DNA of 64,000 nt from Streptomyces sp. TLI_053. GTDB lineage: Bacteria > Actinomycetota > Actinomycetes > Streptomycetales > Streptomycetaceae. The stretch spans positions 124,001 to 188,000 of the forward strand of contig NZ_LT629775.1 of NCBI RefSeq assembly GCF_900105395.1. The letters are read 5' to 3'. The notes under the pieces were generated by a model. That model was not told where the DNA came from, searched no databases, and saw only the letters and a program-made list of their open reading frames with translations. The position numbers and the translations under genes were made by a program. The first letter of the stretch is position 1. Each line of letters starts with the position of its first letter. Below are positions 46,001 to 55,067 of the stretch, in pieces.

Positions 46001-46249
46001 GCTTCCGTCCTTGCGGCCGATCAGGTCGAGACCGCCTTGGTCCTGACCGGAACGCCCGTAGCCCCGGATGTCGTTCATCCCGTCCACCAGCCACATCGTC
46101 TCACCGACCAGGCGTTCAAAAACCGGTGGTGCGAGATCCCCGCACGGAAGGATGGCCGCGGCCATGGGCGGTGGAAGGGAACCGGACTGGCGCCGGCTCA
46201 CAAGCGCGCTCAGGCGTACCTGCTCCGGATCGTCTCGCTCGTCTGCCAT
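43076..46249 (-). CDS. Large nuclease-solenoid protein, candidate anti-phage effector
   Basis: This 1057-residue protein has an N-terminal PD-(D/E)xK-type restriction-endonuclease-like domain. E45/E50 (VFERLVGE), D75 (QGGLDLIG) and Q88 (HVYQVRR) are spaced as in Mrr-like nucleases, though the usual Lys of QxK is Arg here. The rest, from about residue 200, is an uninterrupted alpha-helical solenoid resembling TPR/HEAT repeats. I see no Walker A, so it is not a STAND ATPase. GGAGAGCAGA precedes the start. It lies in a defence island beside HNH, CRISPR and Avs-like genes, so a role in recognising and cutting foreign DNA is the likely inference. A small gene lies 40 bp upstream on the same strand. 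Confidence 0.75.
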   Translation of the reverse strand: MADERDDPEQVRLSALVSRRQSGSLPPPMAAAILPCGDLAPPVFERLVGETMWLVDGMNDIRGYGRSGQDQGGLDLIGRKDGSTHVYQVRRIRSLSATALRKAVADFAGPARTRTPQPQWTQRRFEAVRFVLAVGCKVDDTAVENELVALQEEYEGDLRIDLYDAGALTRFLRERPSVVGGVFGPQWAMALYGLELPAPPVLPSGYALLNDPLEHLGLSPALARAETMAIADPLEAAVLIADLVEILLQENYRAHAEVFRVRRRELLEEAGEPDEALALSAGILMDRHDDGLRAQDELVHAERLARACTGAQTHLYTALRALDDWYVHGYDLEPVVSAVTAIVHADLPLAGRILLAVAEQVVVDDDPLDNPQDLQALLDAVAGSQPADIRIRMQCCSADLTIRAGTQPGQAYADLASRALGGRIPERFASLVLMRQGRALAMADEGPDALEAYRRAVLAAIRAGLGADARCALRSISMLSHQFSFGVSGFDQSVKALQGARTIGSREQGIIHGVIDPVVGALEELVDNRPRGAVRMARRWLWKERLGGALMDEKIARRRLGEAWELAELPRHAVGQYVLAGEREKAVAAATKAEEFLGSGRFLEVGARWVRAAAAAVLEAQGDLVPDDEVDTLAHALADIVLAGPPDGPSASDPVGHATGALAALGHRLPQTVATRILPTVLTWLPREPQHYRYTDQSMLMFLSACTEARLTEAGQAVDALWEAVKLDIHRAEAHLAAVTVHHDRIEQELRQHAGDGNLNAAIVLASWHIDDPAVENTARELAAHVLAEPVGTPRNGYEIGDGPALCAALLAAATAGNSTRDTQTAALGQLRIDVAHHLLSWAQDHLDTADRRTTALRALAQLASTLPRTTRTAMVDALIAVHDHPGSHTLDDFEQRSRHPLSTFTMTTDAQNLRAAALHAAAECATTPEQAATVERLTLAHASGHQDNTGTTRLCAQTLRTTDLLAPVPLHLVAAHRAAPLRQCAVICWARRPHEAPDLAQVFAQDANTAVRVNLAHVLSHFPLTQQEPYGPVLDLLREDRSARVRQAATGLLPSQ

Positions 46250-46289
46250 TCTGCTCTCCTGCTCCGCTGGTGCCGCGCATCCATCACTA

Positions 46290-46544
46290 TCACCAACCGC
46301 CGACAGACAAGTCGTCCGATGACACCGGCTCCCCCGTGTCCTTCGACCGGTCGACCGTTACGCTCTCCTCGGTGTCGGTCACCGCGAAAGTCCGAGCGCC
46401 GAACAGCGACGCCTGCCGCAGCCCCCTGCCCCGGGCCATGTGCTCTCGGCCCGGACCCCAGTCAGACTGCATCCACCGGCCCACGCGGTGATCCATCGGT
46501 GGAAAGTCCTGCGCCGACCGGCGCACAACGAATTCCTCGGTCAT
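46290..46544 (-). CDS. Small hypothetical protein upstream of the nuclease-solenoid gene
   Basis: This 84-residue frame has a natural composition (VVRRSAQDFPPMDHRVGRWM, SLFGARTFAVTDTEESVTVD) and an acidic C-terminus. A GGTGAG sequence lies a few bases before the ATG. It ends 40 bp before the nuclease-solenoid gene on the same strand, so the two are probably co-transcribed. It could be a partner, inhibitor or regulator of that protein. The family is not recognised. Confidence 0.5.
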   Translation of the reverse strand: MTEEFVVRRSAQDFPPMDHRVGRWMQSDWGPGREHMARGRGLRQASLFGARTFAVTDTEESVTVDRSKDTGEPVSSDDLSVGGW

Positions 46545-46710
46545 CGTGATCTCACCGCATGTCGTGCGCCCGTCCCCGGTGAAGCTTGACCGTTCGCACC
46601 CGGCCCTGCGACCGGTCAGCCACTCGCAGCCATGTCGACCCTCAACCCGCCCACCCCGATCTCACCCCGCTCCTGCCAACCCGTACCGCTATAAGCTCAA
46701 CCCGCCAAAC

Positions 46711-47030
46711 GTGCACAGAACAGCGCCTTGGACAGCTAAAGTCACAGGTCAGGAAGTACCGTCCCCGCACACGCCGGGCTGACACCGCGGAGTCGGAGCC
46801 CAGCAGCCCGGGCACGGCACCGTCCCCGCGCACGCCGGGCTGACACCCTCTGCACCCTGATCAGTACCGCATGGGCGGTACCGTCCCCGCACACGCAGGG
46901 CTGACACCTCGGCGACTCGGTAGGAGTAGGGCGGGTTGAAACCGTCCCTGCGCACGCAGGGCTGACACCCCGGACGAGTGGCCGACGTGGATGGAGCCGG
47001 TGCCGTCCCCGCAGCTGCGGGGACGGCACC
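46711..47030 (+). CRISPR. CRISPR array, five repeats, type I-E-like, no cas genes
   Basis: A leader at 46711-46757 (GTGCACAGAACAGCG, GACAGCTAAAGTCACAGG) is followed by 29-bp repeats at 46758, 46819, 46880, 46941 and 47002. The period is exactly 61 bp, giving four 32-bp spacers. Repeats begin ACCGTCCCCGC and end GGGCTGACACC with small variations. The last (GCCGTCCCCGCAGCTGCGGG, then GACGGCACC) is degenerate, as terminal repeats usually are, which fixes the orientation. A 29/32 geometry is that of type I-E systems. The nearest genes are HNH and defence genes rather than cas genes. Confidence 0.92.
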
Positions 47031-48009
47031 GGCGTCGAGGCCGTGTGGTGCGGGGCGAGGCTTCTCGTTGCCACCCGTGCGAGGCCGCACTTATGGCCGG
47101 GCCGTCCACGGCACCCGGGACCTCGACCGTGACAGCCCTGCCCGTCGGGCACCGGGGAGCGGCCTCGCCCGAACATCTACCGTCCGCCGCGAGCCCCCTG
47201 GCCCGGTAGCCATCGCCCGTGCGCCTCACGGGCCACCACCAGGAGCGCCCGGACCAGTTCCTCCCGGCGCGAGCCACGCTCCTTCATCGCATGGCAGTTG
47301 GGGCACAGCGCAACCATCTGCGAAGGATGGTCACGCCCGCCCTCCGCAAGCCGCCGCACGTGGTCCACCTCCAGGATCGCCCGGCCGTCGTCGGTGCAGT
47401 CGACGGGCTGACCGCCGCAGCCAGGGTTCTCGCAGAACCCCTGGCAACGGAGCAGTACAGCCTCCCGGGCCTGCGGGATCCGTACTGGGTTCCGGCTCAC
47501 CGCTTCCCGGCGCCGGCCGGGGAGAGCGGCCTCGCGCCGGTCCACGTCGCCCACCAGTGTCCGGTAGCGCTCCACGGCCTCCGCGGTGGCGGGTTCGCGT
47601 GCCGCGGGCCGGCGTTCCGCAGGCTGCGGAGCCGCACGCCGCACCGCAGCGTCCACAGTGAGCGCACGGCCCTCGCACCGCTGGTGACGGCTGCGGCCCG
47701 GCGTGGTCAGCCGTTCGCCGCACACCGGGCAGATCCTGCCGGCCCTCTCGGCCACTGGCGGGGCCGGCTCGGCGCGTGCCGGCCCGGGTACCGCCGGTGG
47801 GAGCGGGGGAAGTGTCGGCGCGGAAGGGCCGACACTTTCGCGTGACGGCGGCGCATTCTGCGCGCGGGCTGCGGTGAGCGGAATGGGCCACTCCACCACC
47901 GACTCCCCCTTGAGGCGGGGCTGCGGCACCGACCGCGCTGGAACCGGACGCGGCGGCAGGGTCCGAGTCCGGCCCGGCTCCGGCTCAGGGGGCCGCCGTC
48001 CCAGGCCGA
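47002..48009. repeat. Long direct repeat, copy 1 (partner 62995-64000)
   Basis: The terminal CRISPR repeat, the 150-bp segment after it and the HNH gene recur 15.99 kb to the right in the same orientation. The HNH parts visible in both copies differ at about 13 of 249 residues. The match continues to the window end, so its true length is greater. Confidence 0.9.
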
Positions 48010-48451
48010 GCCGGGCACCGTGCACCAGGAGCTCGTCCGCGCGGACGATCCACTTGCGGGCGCGGCTGCGCGACGCCAGGTGCTCGGTCGGCGGGCACCC
48101 GTTCGACTCCCAGCGCACCGGTACGTCCGCTGTCACCGAGACCGCGCTGCGCTGCCGGTCGAAGCGCACCTCGCACTCCGGGCCCAGGATGTCCAGCAGG
48201 TCGTCCTGCTCTCGGCGCAGGCCCGACAGGACCTCCGCTCGCCGTTTCCCGTCCCCGGGCGCCCAGTACGGCCCGGTCAGGGTGAGCGTGACCCGGGGGC
48301 GGGATCCGCGGTGCAGCGAGACGAGGACCGTGAACCACCGGGTGCGCCGAAGGACCACACTGCGTCGGTCGCTCGCCCAGGCACTGGTGTAGGCGCCGAC
48401 AAACTCCAGGAAGTCGTCCGCTTCCACATCGGTGGGCCTGTCCTCGATCAC
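47177..48451 (-). CDS. HNH endonuclease, copy 1
   Basis: This 424-residue protein ends in an HNH nuclease domain: ILEVDHVRRLAEGGRDH and LCPNCHAMKERG near residues 362-395 give the His-Asn-His metal core with a CxxC structural zinc. Further cysteine pairs (CPVCGERL; CENPGCGG) may bind another zinc. The N-terminal 150 residues form an unrecognised mixed alpha/beta domain, and a long Pro/Arg-rich linker follows. It could nick or cut DNA as part of defence or mobility. Its repeated association with CRISPR array ends (47 kb, 63 kb and a relic at 42.9 kb) suggests it travels with this module. Confidence 0.85.
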   Translation of the reverse strand: MIEDRPTDVEADDFLEFVGAYTSAWASDRRSVVLRRTRWFTVLVSLHRGSRPRVTLTLTGPYWAPGDGKRRAEVLSGLRREQDDLLDILGPECEVRFDRQRSAVSVTADVPVRWESNGCPPTEHLASRSRARKWIVRADELLVHGARLGLGRRPPEPEPGRTRTLPPRPVPARSVPQPRLKGESVVEWPIPLTAARAQNAPPSRESVGPSAPTLPPLPPAVPGPARAEPAPPVAERAGRICPVCGERLTTPGRSRHQRCEGRALTVDAAVRRAAPQPAERRPAAREPATAEAVERYRTLVGDVDRREAALPGRRREAVSRNPVRIPQAREAVLLRCQGFCENPGCGGQPVDCTDDGRAILEVDHVRRLAEGGRDHPSQMVALCPNCHAMKERGSRREELVRALLVVAREAHGRWLPGQGARGGR

Positions 48452-48728
48452 CGCGACATCCTACGATCCGCCCGACGAGCAAGCCGACGGCCCCACGTGG
48501 CTGCGGCGACGCACAGTCTCCGGCCCCGCCCGGACCACGTGGGACCTCACCCGGCCGATCGGCCCGGAGAAGCATGACCGCTCGCAAGGGGACTGATCCG
48601 GCCCGGGCGAAAGCGAGGCACCTCGCGCTCCACGCATCAGCCCTCCATTGGCAGCACACCACGGAGGGAGTGCTGGCCCTATCCCAGCCTCTCTGTCCTT
48701 CCAACTGCAGTGTCTCGTTCTTCTCGTC

Positions 48729-51700
48729 TCAGTCCGCTCCCGATTGCATGACGAAGTCTCGGATGACGATCGGCGCGGACATTCGTTCGGACAAGACGTC
48801 CAGGAGATCGGGGCGGATTGCAACTGCGCAGCCAGTCGTCCGTGGCCACGGCAGGCAGTAGGCGATGTGCTCGTACTCGGTGCGCCAGCAGATGAGCCGT
48901 AGGGCCGGACCGCGGTCGTCGTCCAGTGTCAGCGGTGCTCCGGGTGTCAGGCGCAGCGCGGCGCGCAGCCATGGGGTGGGTGTCAGTGCGAAGCCGGGCA
49001 GGCCCAGGCCTTGGGCGGCGTCTGCGGTGGCGGCCATGTTTCGGTCGAGGCCGAGGAGTGGGGTTCCCGGCGGGAGGTCAGCGTCGGGGTGTTGCCCCGA
49101 GGGTCGGGTCCACTCCTCGAGGTCTCCGTTCAGGAGGAAGGGGGCGGCGCTGCCTTGCTGATTCCCGGTGTCCGTCACTTCCGGGCCTGAGAGGGTCACG
49201 ACGGTCAGGCCGGTCGTCCTGGTCTGCGGTGACAGGAACCTGCGTTGCTCCGCGGAAGCAAGGATGCGCCAGTCCGGGAGGTTCTGTCCGGTGAGGGCGG
49301 CGGCTTGTGCCAGTGGCCGCACGGAGGTGGTCTCGGTGGTTGTTCGGGCCGCCGGGGTGTTTTGGTCGGACGGGTTGTCCGGGCCGGGTGGAAGAGGAAG
49401 GTCGGGGCGCGGCCAGCGTGCTTCTTCGAAGGCCAGCGGGATGCGGGGGTCGTCTGTCAGCACGGTGGCCAGTTGGTCCTCCCAATCGGTCGGATCGCTC
49501 GCACCCGTGCCGTGCGAGACCCTGTGCGCGCGGCTGCCGGCTGCCACCGTCTGGATCGCCTTTTCGATGGCTTCCTCGAGGGCGAGGTAGGCGTCCGGCA
49601 GCTCGTCCTCGTCGGCACTGCGGTTGGCGCGGAGCTGGGTCTTGTTCCGCTCGATGATGCGCTCGGTGTCGAGTTGACGGCGGGCCTCGGTGAGGACCGC
49701 TCGGATCAGCCCGGGTTGCAGCTGCTCGGCTTTGTTCAGCCGTACGCGTGCCACCTCTGCGACCATCCCTCGCACGAAGCGGTCTTTCTGGCTGTCTTCC
49801 GGTGCGGTGGAGGTCCGCAGGAGGATCGGCGGGTTCAGTGCGGCCGGGTCGGAGGGTCCCATGGGCAGGCCTGCCGCATTGGTGAGTAGTCGGCGGGCGA
49901 GAGCTCGGACGGTGAGCAGCGGTCCTTGGGCCAGTGCTTCGAGTGCGTGCTGGCAGTGGTCGACGACGCGTTGGGCCGCCGGTCCCTGTTCGTGGAGGAG
50001 GCACAGTAGCCACATCAGGGTTGCCGGGTCGGAGAGTTGCTTGAGCGCGAGGGCGACGGCGGGTGCTGTGGCTTCGGGGCGCAGTGTTGTCAGGGCCCGT
50101 GTCGCGACCATCGCGCGGCGTTTGCCTTCCCGGTCGGCGTGGGCGAGCGCCGCCAGTGTCGCGGTCGCGAAGGCGCGGTCGAGATTGCCGGGTGCGGGGG
50201 TGCCGTTGTCGTTGTCGGGGGCGCGGTAGGGGTGCTGGGGGTCGTCGCTGTCGTGGACGCGGGGTGCTCTGTTCTCGATGACCGTTGCGGCTTCGTCCCA
50301 GAGGGCGAAGGCCACGTCGAGGGAGTCGTTCGGGGGTAGGCCGAGGGCTTGGTGGGCGAAGGCGAAGATCAGTGCCTGGGTGATGCCGTGGGTCCCGTAC
50401 CGGCCGGCGCCGACCACTGCTTCCACTTCCTCGGTGATGACGCGGTGGGTGAGGGCGGGGTCGAGTTGGGAGGCCGTGCGAAGGGCGTCGAGGGCTGTCT
50501 CGCCTCCGAAGTTCAGCCATCCGCCGTGCCCGCGGGTGCGTACCCAGGTCAGTGCGTAGGCTTCGGCGGCGAGAGCGTCGTGGCCGTTCTGGTGGAGCTT
50601 GTCCGCGAGGTGGCGCAGCAGGAGGGGGCCGTCGCGGAAGTCGAAGGGGCCGGCGATGGCGCGCAGGACTTGTGCGGCCTCGTCGGTCTGTCCTCGGGTG
50701 GCGAGGTCGAGGAGGCCGTCACCGACAAGGTCTGTCATCTGTTCGAGGGTGTGTTGCGGTGTGTCGGCCGTGTACGGGCTCAGGTGCCATGCGCGCAGCA
50801 CCCGGATCAGGCCGACCGGTTCGGAGGGCGCGGGCGGCGGGGCGGCGGGAGAGGTCGGGACCGTGGCCGGCTGCGTGGGGGCGGGTGCGGTGCGGTGGTT
50901 GTGGGGTTCGTCGGCGGCCGGTGGTTCGGGCAGAGGGGCGAGGTGCGGGGCGCCGATGCGTTCGGCGACGGCGTTGAGTTCCGCGACCAGTTGCGCTTCG
51001 TCCGGCTCGGTGTGGTCGGTGGAGGAGTCGCGGTGGGCCTGTCGCTCGTCGGCCCTGCTCAGTGCGAGGCGCAGCAGTTGTGGAACGCCGTCGGGCGTGG
51101 AGGGGTCGATGGTCCGGGCGAGCCGGTCCAGGAGTGCGGCGTCGCCTTGGCGGAGCGGGGTGTCGAGGGTGAGGCGCAGGGCGGTTGCCATGACCGGGTC
51201 GGCGGTGTCGTTCCATGCGTCCCAGAGGGCTTTTCGGGCGCCGTGGAGGAGGGGGTTCGGGCCGTTGCAGTCGCTGAGCAGGCCGGTGGCGGCGAGATCG
51301 GCGAGGGCCGCGGGGTCTGCTGCGGCGAGGACGTTCCACCATCGCGGGCGGGCGGCGTTGGTCTCCTTGCCGTCGGTGTGGAGGACGAGGCGTTCGCACA
51401 GCGGCTGGATGCGCGCCACCCTGGTCCGGCCCCGGGCCGGGTCGGCGGCGACCAGGGCGGGCAGCGGATCAAGGACCTCGTAGACGGTGATGTCCTTGCG
51501 CCAGCCGTAGGCCACCAGGAAGCCGCAGGCCGCGAGCCAGAGTTCCTCGGCCCCGGCGGGGTCGTCGGTGGTGAGGGCGTGGCGCGCGTGGATGAGGCGG
51601 TAGCGGGCGAGATCGCCGTAGAAGCGTCCGCCGGCCTGTTGGAGGAGCTCGTTGCGGACGGCTTCGTCCACGCCGGCCCGCCGTGCGGGCGTGGTGTGCT

Positions 51701-54700
51701 CGACGGCGATCGTCAGGAGCGTGTCGGCCGGCAGCGGTCCGCCCATCTCGCCGCGCAGGCTGACGCTGATTTCCCGGCTGACGTGGATGAGGGTCTTCCA
51801 GGCCTGGGGCCAGTCCTGGTCGGACACGAGGGCGGCCGCCCGGCGTACCGAGTCTTCGATGAGCGGATGGATCGGGTAGAGGTCGCAGGCGCGCGGTTTG
51901 CCGGTGTCGCGGCTGAGGTCTGCGGTCAGGAGCCCGATGGCTTCGGTGGCCAGGCCGGAACGGGTGGGTGCTTCGGCGGCTTCGGCGCGGGCGAGGGCGA
52001 TCGCGAACCGCAGCCAGCAGGGGTACCAGCCGGGTCCCTGGATGAGAGCCGGTGCCGCGTCCAGGGCGATGGGGTCGGTCCGTGCGGTGACCGCCAGTGC
52101 GTCGAGCCACCTGGCCGCGAGCATGGGGCTCCACCGGACCTGTTCGTCCTGGACGTCGCGGGTGAGGGAGAACAGGGTGTCACGGGCCGTCGCGGTTTCG
52201 TCTGCCGCAGGGCCTGCGGCGAGGTCGGCGGCGGCGACCCCCAGTGCGATGAGCCGGTGCGCCGTTCCCGGCACGTAGCCCAGGCCAGCGGCCTTCCGCG
52301 CCCAGTGCGCGGTGCTGCCCGCCACTCCCGGTACCGCACCTGCGGCGATCTGCTCGGCGAGCGAGAGGCATACCGGGCCGCCGGTCCCAAGGCGCGGCAC
52401 CAGGTCGGTGACGGCCTCGATCCCGACCGTGTCGAGGAGTATCTTCACGACGGCGTCGGCCGCTGCCTGGTCACCCCGTTCGTCGAGCCACTCGGCGACG
52501 CGGTCCAGCGACACCGGCCGGCCGGGCCCGTCCTCGCGCGCTTCCTCCCCTGTCCCGTGGTCGGTCGCCGACAGGCGCAGCCGGCCGCGCAGGTAGGCCA
52601 GTTCGACGGCCCGGTCGGACTGCGCCCCGTAGGAGGTGTGGTCCGATTCCGCCTCGTGGTCGTGTGCCGTCATGTACGCGTGCCAGGGTGCCACGGCGCC
52701 TGCCTCGTCGAGGACGGCGCACATCTGCAGACCTGCCCGGGCGGGCATGACGGTCCGCCCGTCGTGCAGGAGCCGATCCGCCAGCGTCTGAGCCCCCATC
52801 AAGGCGATCGGCACGTCGGCGAATTCCACCAGGTCCGACTCGAAGCGCTCGAACTCGTACGTCTGCGCGGCCCTGGCCAGTTCGACACAGCGCGCGACGA
52901 GGGGCCAGTTCGCCGTCCTGGCGGCGCAGCGCACGCCGGTGGCCAGGTTGTCCCTGATCGCCGAGGCCGGGTGGGCGGTGGCGACGGCGCGGGTGACGAA
53001 GTCCCGCCCGATGTGGTCGAGCACTTCCGCGTCGCGTCCCGCTTCGGCGAGGATCTGCAGGAGGCGGCGGAAGGCCCGCGAGTCGTCGAACAGTCCCTTC
53101 CCGGTCAGCCAGGTGGCGATCAGCGCCAGAGTCGATTCCAGGGCCTCGGGGTCGTTGTCGTAGCCCAGGCGCAGGTAGCGGGCGAACGACTCGTGGTAGA
53201 CGCGGATTTCTCCGGGTCCGGCCGTCGCACAGAGCACTGGGGCCAGCACTTTCAGCGCGCCGTCGATCCTGTGCGCCCGGTCCGGGACGATCTGCCCGAG
53301 CTCCTCGCGGGTGACGGACACGCCGAGCAGGGCGATGATGTCCGCGACGATGTCGGCTTCCGCGCCGAGGGTGTCGTGGAGGTGGTCGTAGTAGCCCTCC
53401 AACGATCCCTGGTAGGCGGGGAGCGCCCGCACCACTGCGGCGGCTCTCGTGATCGTCTCCGGCCGGAGGGCGACCTCGCGGCAGAGGTACGTCGTGTACA
53501 GGGCGTTGCCGCCCGAGCGTTCCAGCAGCGCGTCCAGGAAGTCGGTCACGTCGCGGTCGTCGGTCAGGAGCGGTTCGGTGCGATCGTCGTCCGCCGCCGG
53601 GACGAGTTCGAGCCGCCGCGCCACGGCGCGGCACTCGTGCGCGGTCAGCGGCGGCACGGCAACGGAAGCCGCACCCGTGTCGTGGAGGGGGGCAAGGTGG
53701 CTTCCGGGCTGGCTGAGCACGATGAGGGCACTGCCGGGCGGAAGCGGCAGCGCGCCGAGGACGGCGGCGAGGGCCAGGGACGGATCGGCTCTCCTGGTCC
53801 TTCCTCCTTGGACGCGGGTGACATGGTCCAGTCCGTCCACGACGAGCGCCACGCGCCGGGCGGGGTCCTTGCGCAGAGCGGTGTCCACCGCCGTGGTCAG
53901 CGCTTGCGCGTCGGCGGCGAAACGCGGGCGCTGCTCCTGGACGAGTTCGGGCTCCGCCTCGGCCAGCCGGCCCAGCAGACTCCCGAAGACCGTTTCGGTG
54001 ACCACCCGGGTCAACTGGTCGCCATCGGCGTCGCCGAGGTAGCAGTAGTGCTCGGCGACCAGCCATCCGTCGCCGGTGAGTTGGTCGACCAGTTGCTGGC
54101 ACGCCCACGACTTGCCCTGTCCCGGAGGACCTGTGACCAGCAGGACTCCCCCGTCGGCTGCCGCCGTCGCGGCCGCTTCCGCAAGGACGCCGACCGTGGC
54201 GGGCCGGGCCACTTCCAGGGCGCGGTCGACAGGGTTCTTTCGCACGACGGCGCCGAGGTCGCTGCGCAACTGGGCATGGCGCAGCAGCTCGCGCGGCGTC
54301 ACCTTGGTGCCGCGTTGCCGGGCGGAGCGGACCGCGCGGATCAGCGCCTCGGCGACGTCCACCGGCGAACGCCCCTCGTTGGGGTAGATCCCCGCGCCGA
54401 GCTCGCCCTGTACACGTTGGAGGAGAAGCTGCTCGGCCGGGCCAGGTTGCTGGAGGTCCATCGTCATGGCCGGTGCGCCGACTTCCACCACCAGGTGCTC
54501 GCACAGCCATTCCAGGTCCTCTTTGGACACGGCTGTGTCACCGCCGGTCAGGAACCCGAGGACGTCGCCCGCCCTGCGCCGGCCCTGCGCGGGAAGCTCG
54601 AACCCTCGCCACAGGGCCTCGGCGTCGAACCGCAGCAGCGTGGTGTTCATCCCCGCCAGGAACGGCCTGTCGGAAGGGCGGGCGGGCACCATGACCGCGC

Positions 54701-55067
54701 TCAGTACGGCATCGTCCGGTGGCGCGTCGCGCACCACGATGCGCAGCCGGTGCGTGCTGGCATCAGCCCCGGGGCCGTCCCTGTCGGCGACGGCAGCCGC
54801 CACGAGGCGGTCCAGCCTCAGATCACGCTTGTCGGTCGTGAACGTGGCGTAGCCGAGAGGACCGTCGTCGTCCGAGTGTTTGAACTGGGTCCGTTCACGG
54901 GACCCGTCCTCGTTGATGACGGTGAGGTCGTCGAAGCGGTCGTCGTCCACCAGCTTCTCGTCGACATGGACCGCGCTGATCCCGCCGAGGAGCATGTCGA
55001 CGACACGGCACGCCTCCATCAGGTCCTGGTACTCGTACCCGCGGTGCGCGGCAGTGAGATCGCCCAT
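48729..55067 (-). CDS. Avs-like STAND NTPase with N-terminal nuclease domain
   Basis: This giant protein of about 2112 residues has the layout of antiviral STAND (Avs) sensors. Residues 1-110 hold a DUF4297/Cap4-like nuclease: RGYEYQDLM, E37 (HVDEKLVD), D46/D47 (RFDDLTV) and Q61-x-K63 (TQFKHSDD). A STAND NTPase follows, with Walker A GPPGQGKS at 313-320 and Walker B VALVVDGLDH near 406-415. The remaining 1500 residues are a helical repeat region of the kind that binds phage proteins in Avs. On binding, such proteins oligomerise and activate the nuclease. I chose the ATG at 55067 because the nuclease motif starts there; the frame extends 38 codons upstream into Cys/Ser-rich sequence. The trigger is unknown. 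Confidence 0.82.
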   Translation of the reverse strand: MGDLTAAHRGYEYQDLMEACRVVDMLLGGISAVHVDEKLVDDDRFDDLTVINEDGSRERTQFKHSDDDGPLGYATFTTDKRDLRLDRLVAAAVADRDGPGADASTHRLRIVVRDAPPDDAVLSAVMVPARPSDRPFLAGMNTTLLRFDAEALWRGFELPAQGRRRAGDVLGFLTGGDTAVSKEDLEWLCEHLVVEVGAPAMTMDLQQPGPAEQLLLQRVQGELGAGIYPNEGRSPVDVAEALIRAVRSARQRGTKVTPRELLRHAQLRSDLGAVVRKNPVDRALEVARPATVGVLAEAAATAAADGGVLLVTGPPGQGKSWACQQLVDQLTGDGWLVAEHYCYLGDADGDQLTRVVTETVFGSLLGRLAEAEPELVQEQRPRFAADAQALTTAVDTALRKDPARRVALVVDGLDHVTRVQGGRTRRADPSLALAAVLGALPLPPGSALIVLSQPGSHLAPLHDTGAASVAVPPLTAHECRAVARRLELVPAADDDRTEPLLTDDRDVTDFLDALLERSGGNALYTTYLCREVALRPETITRAAAVVRALPAYQGSLEGYYDHLHDTLGAEADIVADIIALLGVSVTREELGQIVPDRAHRIDGALKVLAPVLCATAGPGEIRVYHESFARYLRLGYDNDPEALESTLALIATWLTGKGLFDDSRAFRRLLQILAEAGRDAEVLDHIGRDFVTRAVATAHPASAIRDNLATGVRCAARTANWPLVARCVELARAAQTYEFERFESDLVEFADVPIALMGAQTLADRLLHDGRTVMPARAGLQMCAVLDEAGAVAPWHAYMTAHDHEAESDHTSYGAQSDRAVELAYLRGRLRLSATDHGTGEEAREDGPGRPVSLDRVAEWLDERGDQAAADAVVKILLDTVGIEAVTDLVPRLGTGGPVCLSLAEQIAAGAVPGVAGSTAHWARKAAGLGYVPGTAHRLIALGVAAADLAAGPAADETATARDTLFSLTRDVQDEQVRWSPMLAARWLDALAVTARTDPIALDAAPALIQGPGWYPCWLRFAIALARAEAAEAPTRSGLATEAIGLLTADLSRDTGKPRACDLYPIHPLIEDSVRRAAALVSDQDWPQAWKTLIHVSREISVSLRGEMGGPLPADTLLTIAVEHTTPARRAGVDEAVRNELLQQAGGRFYGDLARYRLIHARHALTTDDPAGAEELWLAACGFLVAYGWRKDITVYEVLDPLPALVAADPARGRTRVARIQPLCERLVLHTDGKETNAARPRWWNVLAAADPAALADLAATGLLSDCNGPNPLLHGARKALWDAWNDTADPVMATALRLTLDTPLRQGDAALLDRLARTIDPSTPDGVPQLLRLALSRADERQAHRDSSTDHTEPDEAQLVAELNAVAERIGAPHLAPLPEPPAADEPHNHRTAPAPTQPATVPTSPAAPPPAPSEPVGLIRVLRAWHLSPYTADTPQHTLEQMTDLVGDGLLDLATRGQTDEAAQVLRAIAGPFDFRDGPLLLRHLADKLHQNGHDALAAEAYALTWVRTRGHGGWLNFGGETALDALRTASQLDPALTHRVITEEVEAVVGAGRYGTHGITQALIFAFAHQALGLPPNDSLDVAFALWDEAATVIENRAPRVHDSDDPQHPYRAPDNDNGTPAPGNLDRAFATATLAALAHADREGKRRAMVATRALTTLRPEATAPAVALALKQLSDPATLMWLLCLLHEQGPAAQRVVDHCQHALEALAQGPLLTVRALARRLLTNAAGLPMGPSDPAALNPPILLRTSTAPEDSQKDRFVRGMVAEVARVRLNKAEQLQPGLIRAVLTEARRQLDTERIIERNKTQLRANRSADEDELPDAYLALEEAIEKAIQTVAAGSRAHRVSHGTGASDPTDWEDQLATVLTDDPRIPLAFEEARWPRPDLPLPPGPDNPSDQNTPAARTTTETTSVRPLAQAAALTGQNLPDWRILASAEQRRFLSPQTRTTGLTVVTLSGPEVTDTGNQQGSAAPFLLNGDLEEWTRPSGQHPDADLPPGTPLLGLDRNMAATADAAQGLGLPGFALTPTPWLRAALRLTPGAPLTLDDDRGPALRLICWRTEYEHIAYCLPWPRTTGCAVAIRPDLLDVLSERMSAPIVIRDFVMQSGAD

